A DNA stretch of 39,028 nucleotides from Dorea sp. CAG:317 (lineage in GTDB: Bacteria > Bacillota > Clostridia > Lachnospirales > Lachnospiraceae), in contig FR892668.1 of assembly GCA_000433535.1 (NCBI GenBank), forward strand, positions 222,146-261,173. The letters run 5' to 3'. Positions 24,500-31,696 of this stretch are shown here, one piece after another. Under the pieces are notes generated by a model. The model did not search any database and was not told the origin of the DNA. It saw only the letters and a list, made by a program, of their open reading frames with translations. Every line of letters starts with the position of its first letter. Positions within the stretch are counted from its first letter, which is position 1. The position numbers and the translations under genes were made by a program.

Positions 24500-25297
24500 A
24501 TGAGAATGTGCAGTATCGCCAGTGGAAGCAGCGGGAATTGTATTTACATAGGAAGTGACAATACCCATCTTCTCGTAGACACTGGAATCAGCAAAAAAAG
24601 AATTGAAGCAGGTCTTACACATCTGGATATTACCGGTGATGATCTGGACGGGATTTTGATCACCCATGAGCATATTGATCATATTCAGGGGCTTGGTGTA
24701 TTCAGCAGAAAATATGAGGTTCCGGTTTATGCCACAAGCGGAACTATTCAGGGAATCAAATGTGCAAAATCATTAGGCAAGCTTCCTGAAGGGCTTCTTC
24801 ACGAAGTGAAAGCAGATGAGACATTTCGACTGGGAGATTTGGATATCCATCCATTTCATATTTCCCACGACGCCAATGAACCTGCCGGATACCGGATTGA
24901 GCATGGGGAGAAAGCAGCGGCTGTGGCAACTGATCTTGGTACCTATGATGAATATATTGTTGAAAATCTGAAAAATTTAAATGGAATTGTATTGGAGGCT
25001 AACCATGACATCCATATGCTGGAAGTGGGACCTTACCCGTATCCATTGAAACGCAGGGTGATGGGAGACAGAGGGCATCTTTCCAATGAATTGTCAGGAC
25101 GGCTTCTTTGTGATATACTACATGATGATCTGGGATGCGTAATGCTTGGCCATTTGAGTAAGGAAAATAATTATGCCCGTCTTGCATATGAAACAGTAAA
25201 GCTTGAGGTAACGATGGGAGATAATCCGTATTACGGGGAAGACCTGAAAATGATGGTGGCAGAAAGAGATCAAGTATCGGAGATTATCCGGTTATAA
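24500..25297 (+). CDS. walJ: Metallo-beta-lactamase-fold hydrolase, WalJ/YycJ-like
   Basis: A 265-residue MBL-fold protein. It opens with CSIASGSSGNCIYIG, diagnostic for the WalJ/YycJ group, and has the metal motif THEHIDHIQGL near 54-64, ISHDANEP near 126, and D-H metal ligands later. WalJ in Bacilli sits in the walRK operon and affects cell division timing and DNA metabolism; here the context is polA-coaE instead, which would agree with a nuclease role. AAGGAG precedes the start. Confidence 0.85.
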   Translation: MRMCSIASGSSGNCIYIGSDNTHLLVDTGISKKRIEAGLTHLDITGDDLDGILITHEHIDHIQGLGVFSRKYEVPVYATSGTIQGIKCAKSLGKLPEGLLHEVKADETFRLGDLDIHPFHISHDANEPAGYRIEHGEKAAAVATDLGTYDEYIVENLKNLNGIVLEANHDIHMLEVGPYPYPLKRRVMGDRGHLSNELSGRLLCDILHDDLGCVMLGHLSKENNYARLAYETVKLEVTMGDNPYYGEDLKMMVAERDQVSEIIRL

Positions 25298-25321
25298 AAA
25301 GAAAGGATGACGGGGAACCAT

Positions 25322-26185
25322 ATGGGAAAAGTAGCAATTGTAACCGATAGTAATAGTGGAATCACCCAGAGTGAGGCGAAAGAGCTTGGTGTTTATGTGA
25401 TACCAATGCCATTCTATATTAATGAAGAGCTGTTTTTTGAAGATATTACACTGACACAGGAAGAGTTTTATAAGAAGCTGGAAGAGGATGCCAATATTTC
25501 AACATCCATGCCTTCACCGGGGGATGTGATGGATCTTTGGGACAGACTGTTGGAAGAGTATGACGAAGTGGTACATATTCCTATGTCCAGCGGGCTGAGC
25601 AGTTTCTGCCACACATCCATGTCTCTTGCACAGGACTATGAAGGAAAAGTGTATGTGGTTGATAACCAGCGCATATCTGTCACACAGAGAAGATCTGTAG
25701 AGGTAGCTTTGAAAATGGCGGAAAAAGGCGTGTGTGCACAGGGGATTGTCAGTGCGCTTATGGATGATAAGATGGAATCCAGTATCTACATCACGGTAGA
25801 TACTTTGAAATATTTGAAAAAAGGTGGACGAATCACACCTGCTGCGGCAGCACTCGGAACCGTATTGAACCTGAAGCCGGTTCTTCAGATTCAGGGTGAA
25901 AAACTGGATGCCTTTGCAAAAGTAAGAGGAATAAAAGCGGCAAAGAAGAAAATGCTGGAAGCAATTGATAAGGATCTGTCTTCTCGATTTGCCGGACAGA
26001 AAGTTAATATCGATATCGCTTATACATGCAGTGAAGAGGATGCGGCTGTGTGGGTCGATGAAGTGAAAGCAAAATTCCCGGAATATGTGGAAGATATGCA
26101 TGTGGACAAGCTGTCTTTAAGTGTGTCCTGTCATATTGGAGCAGGTTCCGTTGCAATTACATGTACCAAGGTAACTGAAGCATAA
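25322..26185 (+). CDS. DegV-family fatty-acid-binding protein
   Basis: A 287-residue DegV protein. In Firmicutes these FakB-type proteins bind a fatty acid so that FakA kinase can phosphorylate it. The N-terminus KVAIVTDSNSGIT is canonical, with TSMPSPGDV near 66, HIPMSSGLSSFCHT near 90 and YITVDTLKYLKKGGRI near 158. I prefer ATG 25322 (after GGGGA) over 25307, since 25307 follows AAAGG without spacing and adds residues not typical of the family. Confidence 0.88.
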   Translation: MGKVAIVTDSNSGITQSEAKELGVYVIPMPFYINEELFFEDITLTQEEFYKKLEEDANISTSMPSPGDVMDLWDRLLEEYDEVVHIPMSSGLSSFCHTSMSLAQDYEGKVYVVDNQRISVTQRRSVEVALKMAEKGVCAQGIVSALMDDKMESSIYITVDTLKYLKKGGRITPAAAALGTVLNLKPVLQIQGEKLDAFAKVRGIKAAKKKMLEAIDKDLSSRFAGQKVNIDIAYTCSEEDAAVWVDEVKAKFPEYVEDMHVDKLSLSVSCHIGAGSVAITCTKVTEA

Positions 26186-26200
26186 GAGGAGAGATGTATT

Positions 26201-27376
26201 ATGGATTATGCAAAAGAATCATTAAAACTTCATGAACAGTGGAAAGGTAAGATTGAGGTGGTAGAAACCGTTCCGGTGAAATCAAAAGAAGATTTAGCAC
26301 TTGCGTATACACCGGGAGTGGCAGAACCTTGTCTTGCTATCCAGAAAGATGTAAATAAGAGTTATGAACTGACACGCCGTCACAACATGTGTCTCGTGGT
26401 GACAGACGGTTCTGCCGTATTGGGTCTTGGAAATATCGGACCGGAAGCGGGAATGCCTGTTATGGAAGGAAAATGTGTTCTCTTTAAAGCATTTGGCGGA
26501 GTAGATGCATTCCCGATGTGTATTAAGAGTCAGGATGTGGACACGATCGTTGAGACTATTTATCAGGTGTCAGGAAGCTTTGGCGGAGTAAACTTAGAAG
26601 ATATTTCAGCGCCAAGATGCTTCGAGATTGAGAAACGTCTGAAGGAAAAATGTGATATTCCGATTTTCCATGATGACCAGCACGGAACTGCGATCATTAC
26701 GTTAGCTGGACTTATGAATGCACTGAAAGTCACCGGGAAAGAATTGGATAAGGTTAAGATTGTTATGAACGGTGCAGGAGCAGCAGCGATTGCCATTGCG
26801 AAACTTCTGATTACAAGCGGCGCCAAAGATGTGACAATGTGTGACAGAGCCGGTGCTATCTATGAAGGAAGAGAAGCAGGAATGAACCCTGTGAAAGAAG
26901 AGATGGCGAAAATTACCAACTTGAGAAAAGAGCAGGGAAGCCTTGCGGATATTGTCAAAGGGGCAGATGTATTTATCGGCGTATCTGCACCGAAAGCGCT
27001 CACCGTTGACATGGTGAAGACAATGAACCAAGATGCCATTGTATTTGCCTGTGCCAACCCGACACCGGAGATATTCCCGGATGAGGCTAAAGCCGGCGGT
27101 GCGAAGGTAGTAGCAACCGGAAGAAGTGACTTCCCGAATCAGATCAATAATGTGTTGGCATTTCCGGGAATTTTCCGTGGAGCCTTTGATGTGCGTGCAA
27201 GAGATATCAATGATGAGATGAAGATTGCGGCGGCTAAGGCGCTTGCGGGACTGATCAGTGAAGAGGAGCTGAATGCAGATTATATCATTCCGGCAGCTTT
27301 TGATGAGAGAGTTGGCGGCACAGTTGCCAAGGCTGTAGCCGAGGCGGCAAGAAAGAGCGGAGTTGCAAGATTGTAA
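26201..27376 (+). CDS. NAD(P)-dependent malic enzyme
   Basis: A 391-residue bacterial malic enzyme of the short type that interconverts malate and pyruvate plus CO2. Motifs: AYTPGVAEPC near 30-39, VVTDGSAVLGLGNIGPEAG near 66-84, IFHDDQHGTA near 155, and the nucleotide-binding loop MNGAGAAAIAIAK near 190. There is no phosphotransacetylase-like extension. Although outside the Rex operon, it supplies or removes malate for the fumarase/fumarate reductase branch, linking pyruvate to succinate. Cofactor preference cannot be decided from sequence alone. Confidence 0.93.
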   Translation: MDYAKESLKLHEQWKGKIEVVETVPVKSKEDLALAYTPGVAEPCLAIQKDVNKSYELTRRHNMCLVVTDGSAVLGLGNIGPEAGMPVMEGKCVLFKAFGGVDAFPMCIKSQDVDTIVETIYQVSGSFGGVNLEDISAPRCFEIEKRLKEKCDIPIFHDDQHGTAIITLAGLMNALKVTGKELDKVKIVMNGAGAAAIAIAKLLITSGAKDVTMCDRAGAIYEGREAGMNPVKEEMAKITNLRKEQGSLADIVKGADVFIGVSAPKALTVDMVKTMNQDAIVFACANPTPEIFPDEAKAGGAKVVATGRSDFPNQINNVLAFPGIFRGAFDVRARDINDEMKIAAAKALAGLISEEELNADYIIPAAFDERVGGTVAKAVAEAARKSGVARL

Positions 27377-27409
27377 TACAAAGACAATTGATTAGCGTTA
27401 TAAAGCATA

Positions 27410-27441
27410 AAGAGAAGCAGGGCGAATGTCCTGCTTCTCTT
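27410..27441. terminator. Bidirectional terminator between malic enzyme and apbE
   Basis: AAGAGAAGCAGG (27410-27421) and CCTGCTTCTCTT (27430-27441) form twelve perfect pairs around an eight-base loop. It lies between two converging genes and can serve both, although the T tracts are short. Confidence 0.75.
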
Positions 27442-27462
27442 ATAGTATGAAATACGTGATTT

Positions 27463-28452
27463 TTATTTTGGCTGTTTCTTCTGGAAATTAGAAGAATATT
27501 TGATATTTCCATCATCGGTGACAAATACAGCGTTAACATTATCAAGCTGGCTGATCACATTCATGGATTCCTGATAGCCCATCAGACAACATACGGTACT
27601 CATGGCGTCTGCGGTGAGAGAGGAGTCTGTAATGATTGATACACTGTAAAGATCGGTGTCACAAGGCATTCCGGTTCTTGGATCAAGCACATGATGATAG
27701 AGTGTTCCGTCTTGCTCGAAATACCGCTGATAAATCCCGGTCGTAACAATGGATTTGTCTTTAATCTTCACTGATGTGATCGGTTCTCCTGTTTCATCGA
27801 ATGGTTTTTGGATGCCAATGTTGTAATCGGAGCCGTCCGGTTTTGTTCCGATTGTCTGGATATTTCCGCCGAGGTTAATGGTTGCATGTTTTACGCCTTG
27901 TTCTTCCAGATAATCCTTGATTCGGTCGGCAATATAGCCTTTGGCAATGGCGCCAAGGTCGATTTGCGTATAGGGATCTGTCAATTGTACGGTATTGTTC
28001 TGGATGTGAATATTTTTATAGTTGATGTGGGTGAGCGCTTCCTGAATGGCGTCACTGGAAGGAACCACCTTCGCTTCCTTAAAATCCCACAGGCTTGAGA
28101 CAGAACCAATGGTAATATCAAATGCTCCTCTTGAAAATTCGCTGTAGTAAATTCCTTTTTGAATCAATGTGACCATATCATCGGAGACTTCCACCGGAGC
28201 GCCCTGCGCATGATTGATTTTGTAGAGTTCTCCTTCTTCGTTTGTCATAGAAAAGTTCTTATCATAGTCTTTGCATAGTTTTTCCAAACCTTTTAGGACA
28301 TCTTCGTCGGCAGAACCTAAGATCTGAACTTTAATGACAGTATCGAACAATGTGTCTGTATAAGATGGATTCTGTTTTTTCTCAAAACCTGCGCATCCGG
28401 CAAGGAGCAGACAGGCAGATACTAAAACTGCTGTTATTTGTTTATATTTCAT
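27463..28452 (-). CDS. apbE: FAD:protein FMN transferase, lipoprotein
   Basis: A 329-residue ApbE protein, which attaches FMN covalently to a Thr/Ser of target proteins outside the cytoplasmic membrane. A lipoprotein signal (MKYKQITAVLVSACLLLAGC) starts it. Family motifs: DIGAIAKGYIADRI, ATINLGGNI, DPRTGMPC and TADAMSTVCCLMG with the metal-binding Asp/Thr. The start at 28452 is preferred over the upstream in-frame ATGs because GAGGTG precedes it and the signal peptide begins there. It is divergent from a NusG-II/Gx pair that often accompanies Rnf or flavin-based electron-transfer genes; no FMN-binding target protein is in the window. Confidence 0.92.
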   Translation of the reverse strand: MKYKQITAVLVSACLLLAGCAGFEKKQNPSYTDTLFDTVIKVQILGSADEDVLKGLEKLCKDYDKNFSMTNEEGELYKINHAQGAPVEVSDDMVTLIQKGIYYSEFSRGAFDITIGSVSSLWDFKEAKVVPSSDAIQEALTHINYKNIHIQNNTVQLTDPYTQIDLGAIAKGYIADRIKDYLEEQGVKHATINLGGNIQTIGTKPDGSDYNIGIQKPFDETGEPITSVKIKDKSIVTTGIYQRYFEQDGTLYHHVLDPRTGMPCDTDLYSVSIITDSSLTADAMSTVCCLMGYQESMNVISQLDNVNAVFVTDDGNIKYSSNFQKKQPK

Positions 28453-28519
28453 AAAACACCTCATAAATATAATGAAATAGTTCAAATGTTCTTTTCATTT
28501 TAACATAAGAAATCTCTGC

Positions 28520-28566
28520 CTGCAATCGAACATGTGATTGCAGTAACAGTTTTCTTGTGTTAGAAT
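28520..28566 (+). promoter_or_regulatory. Promoter of the NusG-II/Gx genes with inverted repeat
   Basis: TTGCAG (28538-28543) and TAGAAT (28561-28566) are 17 bases apart. CTGCAATC (28520-28527) and GATTGCAG (28536-28543) form an inverted repeat with an eight-base spacer that covers the -35 box, a possible operator. Confidence 0.55.
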
Positions 28567-28588
28567 AGAACGCAGAGAGGTATGGAAT

Positions 28589-28990
28589 ATGGATGAATTA
28601 ACAAATATGAAGGAAAAGAAAAAAAGACGCATGTCGAAGAAGGACTGGGTATTGATCGTTGTAATTCTGTGTGTGGCAGGGCTTGCGTTTCTGCTCCATG
28701 AAGTGATCGGCGCAGACGGTGCAGGAAGCGTTACCGTTAAGGTGAACGGCAAGATCGAAGGGGTCTATTCGCTTGCGGAAGATAGAGAGATTAAAATCAA
28801 TGGCGGTTCCAACGTTCTTGTAATCAAGAATCACGAGGCGGATATGGTGGATGCAAATTGCCCGGATAAGCTGTGTGTGAACCAGAAGCCGGTGTCGAAA
28901 AACCATGAGAGTATTATCTGCCTTCCGAATAAAGTAGTGGTGGAAGTAGACAGCAAAGAAAACAGTCAGTTAGACGGAATCACGAACTAG
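28589..28990 (+). CDS. NusG domain II-containing membrane-anchored protein
   Basis: A 133-residue protein: a basic N-terminus, one membrane helix (about 20-42), then an extracellular NusG-II-like beta domain with the family's DANCPDKLCVNQKPVSKN segment (C91 and C96) and a CLPN motif. Such proteins accompany Gx-family membrane proteins and ApbE in Rnf and flavin-based electron-transfer loci; their biochemical role is not settled. It is eleven bases upstream of the next gene. Confidence 0.85.
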   Translation: MDELTNMKEKKKRRMSKKDWVLIVVILCVAGLAFLLHEVIGADGAGSVTVKVNGKIEGVYSLAEDREIKINGGSNVLVIKNHEADMVDANCPDKLCVNQKPVSKNHESIICLPNKVVVEVDSKENSQLDGITN

Positions 28991-29001
28991 AGGTGTGAAA
29001 G

Positions 29002-29493
29002 GTGAAGAGTAAAGTTGCGTATTTTGGCGTATTTACGACATTGGCATTGATTTTTAGTTATGTTGAGACGCTGATTCCGATTCAGTTCGGAATTCCCGGT
29101 GTGAAGCTGGGACTGGCGAATTTGATCATTGTCATTGCTTTGTACCGTATGAAATTGTCGGAGGCCTATCTTCTGTCTATCGTCAGAGTACTGCTTGCAG
29201 GATTTATTTTTGGAAATTATTTCAGTATTATTTATAGTCTGGCAGGAGGGCTATTAAGCCTTACTGTTATGGCATTGCTTCGCAAAAAAGGTGGATTCAG
29301 TGTCATCGGGGTAAGTATTGCCGGAGGCGTATTTCATAATATCGGACAGCTGATCATCGCATCCGTGATCGTGGAGACTTTCAGCGTGATGTATTATGTT
29401 CCGGTGCTTCTGATTGCGGGGCTGGTGACCGGTCTTCTGATCGGTATCGCCTCAGACGGAATGTTGAAGCGACTTGCCAATTTGGAATTTTAG
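29002..29493 (+). CDS. Gx transporter/HepS1-like integral membrane protein
   Basis: A 163-residue protein with about five membrane segments, of the family named both Gx transporter and heptaprenyl diphosphate synthase component I, with an ECF-transporter S-component-like fold (ETLIPIQFGIPGVKLGLANL near 23-42). It starts with GTG after AGGTGTGAAA. Pairing with the NusG-II protein is conserved in many Firmicutes. Prenyl synthase activity is doubtful since no catalytic component II is adjacent. Confidence 0.8.
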   Translation: MKSKVAYFGVFTTLALIFSYVETLIPIQFGIPGVKLGLANLIIVIALYRMKLSEAYLLSIVRVLLAGFIFGNYFSIIYSLAGGLLSLTVMALLRKKGGFSVIGVSIAGGVFHNIGQLIIASVIVETFSVMYYVPVLLIAGLVTGLLIGIASDGMLKRLANLEF

Positions 29494-29503
29494 GAGGAAA
29501 TTT

Positions 29504-30118
29504 ATGATACAGTATATACGAGGAGAATTAGCTGCATTGGAGGAAGACCGGATCATCGTCGATGTGGGTGGTATCGGATATGGAATTTTTATGTCGGTAC
29601 AGTCTATGAGCAGTCTTCCGCCGGTTGGTTCGGAAGTTCGAATCTATACATATCTCAATGTAAAGGAAGATGCCATGCAGTTGTTTGGATTCCTCACAAG
29701 AGATGATCTGTCTGTGTTTAAACTGCTGATCGGCGTAAACGGAATTGGCCCGAAAGGCGGACAGGCAGTTTTGTCTGTGTTATCACCGGACGATCTTCGC
29801 TTTGCAGTTTTATCTAATGATGTAAAAGCAATTTCGGCAGCACCTGGAATCGGCAAGAAAACTGCGGAAAAGGTTATTTTAGAACTGAAAGATAAGTTAA
29901 GTCTCGAGGATGCGTTGGATCACGCAGTTTCCGGACAGAGAGACAGTCATTCTGTGCAAAATGGCGGCGGAGAAGTGCAAAGTGAGGCAGTGCAGGCACT
30001 TGTTGCACTGGGCTATGGAAGTACGGAAGCTTTAAAAGCGGTAAAACAGGTTGAAATATCAGAAGATACAGACGTAGAGACAGTGCTTAAGAAAGCATTG
30101 AAAAATATGATGTTCTGA
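29504..30118 (+). CDS. ruvA: Holliday junction branch migration protein RuvA
   Basis: A 204-residue RuvA, which binds four-way DNA junctions and loads the RuvB motor. OB-fold at the N-terminus (MIQYIRGELAALEEDRIIVDVGGIGYG), helix-hairpin-helix motifs NGIGPKGG and PGIGKKTAEKV in the middle, and the RuvB-binding helical domain from about 155. ATG 29504 follows AGGAGGAAA; the frame extends upstream to 29474 into the preceding gene but that start is not needed. Confidence 0.96.
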   Translation: MIQYIRGELAALEEDRIIVDVGGIGYGIFMSVQSMSSLPPVGSEVRIYTYLNVKEDAMQLFGFLTRDDLSVFKLLIGVNGIGPKGGQAVLSVLSPDDLRFAVLSNDVKAISAAPGIGKKTAEKVILELKDKLSLEDALDHAVSGQRDSHSVQNGGGEVQSEAVQALVALGYGSTEALKAVKQVEISEDTDVETVLKKALKNMMF

Positions 30119-30134
30119 TACAGGGTGGAAGAGA

Positions 30135-31142
30135 ATGAGCAGACGAATTATTACAACAGAGAATCTGGAAGAAGATATTAAGATAGAGAACAACTTAAGG
30201 CCGCAGCTTCTGGATGATTATATTGGACAAGAGAAGATTAAGGAAATGCTGAAAGTCTATATTGCGGCTGCAAAAGACCGAGGCGATGCGCTGGATCATG
30301 TGCTTTTCTATGGACCACCCGGTCTTGGAAAAACGACGCTTGCCGGTATTATTGCCAACGAAATGCATGTGAATGTGAAGATTACCTCCGGTCCGGCAAT
30401 TGAAAAGCCGGGGGAGATGGCGGCAATTTTGAATAACCTTCAAGAGAAGGATGTACTGTTTGTAGATGAGATCCATCGCCTGAATCGTCAGGTGGAAGAG
30501 GTGTTGTATCCCGCTATGGAGGATTATGCCATTGATATTATGATCGGCAAAGGAGCCACTGCGAGATCTATCCGTCTGGATCTTCCTAAATTCACATTGG
30601 TAGGGGCGACGACCAGAGCCGGTATGCTGACGGCACCGCTTCGTGACCGCTTCGGAGTTGTGAATCGAATGGAATATTATACAATTGAAGAATTGAAGAC
30701 GATTATTTTACGTTCGGCAAAGGTTCTTAGCGTAGGAATTGATGAACGTGGAGCGGATGCGCTTGCAAGACGTTCCCGTGGGACACCAAGACTTGCAAAC
30801 CGTCTATTGAAGCGTGTAAGAGACTTTGCACAGGTGAAATACGATGGATATATTACGGAAGAAGTATCCAATTATGCCCTGGATCTTCTTGATGTGGATA
30901 GAGAAGGCCTGGATCAGACAGACCGGGATCTTCTTCTTACGGTCATAGAGAAATTCGGAGGTGGTCCGGTAGGACTTGATACACTGTCGGCATCAATCGG
31001 CGAAGATGCGGGGACCATTGAAGATGTGTATGAGCCTTATCTACTTAAGAATGGTTTTATACAGCGGACACCGCGAGGCCGTATTGTGACAGAAAAAGCT
31101 TACGGACATTTGGGAATTTCCTATGAAAATAATGAAAAATAG
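30135..31142 (+). CDS. ruvB: Holliday junction branch migration ATPase RuvB
   Basis: A 335-residue hexameric AAA+ motor that drives branch migration with RuvA. Walker A GPPGLGKTT near 60, Walker B LFVDEIHRLNR near 109, sensor GATTRAGMLTAPLRDRF, and the C-terminal winged helix (FIQRTPRGRIV). The conserved N-terminal LRPQLLDDYIGQ is present. It directly follows ruvA, the usual operon. Confidence 0.97.
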   Translation: MSRRIITTENLEEDIKIENNLRPQLLDDYIGQEKIKEMLKVYIAAAKDRGDALDHVLFYGPPGLGKTTLAGIIANEMHVNVKITSGPAIEKPGEMAAILNNLQEKDVLFVDEIHRLNRQVEEVLYPAMEDYAIDIMIGKGATARSIRLDLPKFTLVGATTRAGMLTAPLRDRFGVVNRMEYYTIEELKTIILRSAKVLSVGIDERGADALARRSRGTPRLANRLLKRVRDFAQVKYDGYITEEVSNYALDLLDVDREGLDQTDRDLLLTVIEKFGGGPVGLDTLSASIGEDAGTIEDVYEPYLLKNGFIQRTPRGRIVTEKAYGHLGISYENNEK

Positions 31143-31172
31143 TTGTTTTTTATAGGAACATTAGTTTATAAT
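31143..31172 (+). promoter_or_regulatory. Promoter of zapA
   Basis: TTGTTT (31143-31148) and TATAAT (31167-31172), spacer 18, immediately after the ruvB stop. Confidence 0.5.
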
Positions 31173-31207
31173 AGTTTACAGAAATTAGAAATTTGCAGGA
31201 GGCTGTT

Positions 31208-31618
31208 ATGGCATCATCAAAAAATTTTACGGAAGTATTGATCGGCGGAAAGGTATTTACCTTGAGCGGATTTGAAAGTGAAGAGTATTTACAGAAAGTG
31301 TCAACTTATATTAATCACAAGTTAGACGAATGTACAAGCAGTGAAGGATATCGCAAACAGAGCGCAGAGACAAGAAGTGTGCTGCTTGCACTTAACATTG
31401 CTGATGATTATTTTAAGGCAAAGAAGCAGGGAAGCACTCTGGAAAATGATATCGAAGAAAAAGATAAAGACATGTATGATCTGAAGCATGAGTTAATATC
31501 TGTTCAGATCAAGCTTGAGAATGCAGAAAAAGCAATGGACAAGCTGAAGGAAGAAAATAAAGAGCTTCAAATGAAGATTGTTCAGTTAGAAACTGAAATG
31601 AAGAATAAAAAGAAGTAG
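31208..31618 (+). CDS. zapA: Cell division protein ZapA-like
   Basis: A 136-residue ZapA-family protein that binds FtsZ and promotes Z-ring formation. N-terminal domain with TEVLIGGKVFTLSGFESEEYLQKV, then a long C-terminal coiled coil rich in Lys and Glu (about 75-136), longer than in Bacillus ZapA (about 85 residues). The start at 31208 follows CAGGAGGC; an upstream in-frame TTG at 31193 lies on the ribosome-binding site. Confidence 0.85.
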   Translation: MASSKNFTEVLIGGKVFTLSGFESEEYLQKVSTYINHKLDECTSSEGYRKQSAETRSVLLALNIADDYFKAKKQGSTLENDIEEKDKDMYDLKHELISVQIKLENAEKAMDKLKEENKELQMKIVQLETEMKNKKK

Positions 31619-31642
31619 GGCTGTCTTTGGACAGCCTTTTCT
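31619..31642 (+). terminator. Terminator after zapA
   Basis: GGCTGTC-TTTG-GACAGCC followed by TTTT, starting right at the zapA stop codon. Confidence 0.88.
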
Positions 31643-31696
31643 ACTGATAGAGAGAAAATTGATAGATATAGAGATATAGATAGAAAGGGAAGACAG

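Noticed and set aside
27463..28452. ApbE as the flavinylating enzyme for the operon's fumarate reductase
   Set aside because: The flavoprotein has no FMN-binding domain and is cytoplasmic, whereas this ApbE has a lipoprotein signal and acts outside.
31656..31686. TAGATA-rich short repeats as a repeat array
   Set aside because: Imperfect and only about 30 bases; best seen as low-complexity leader before the U32 gene.
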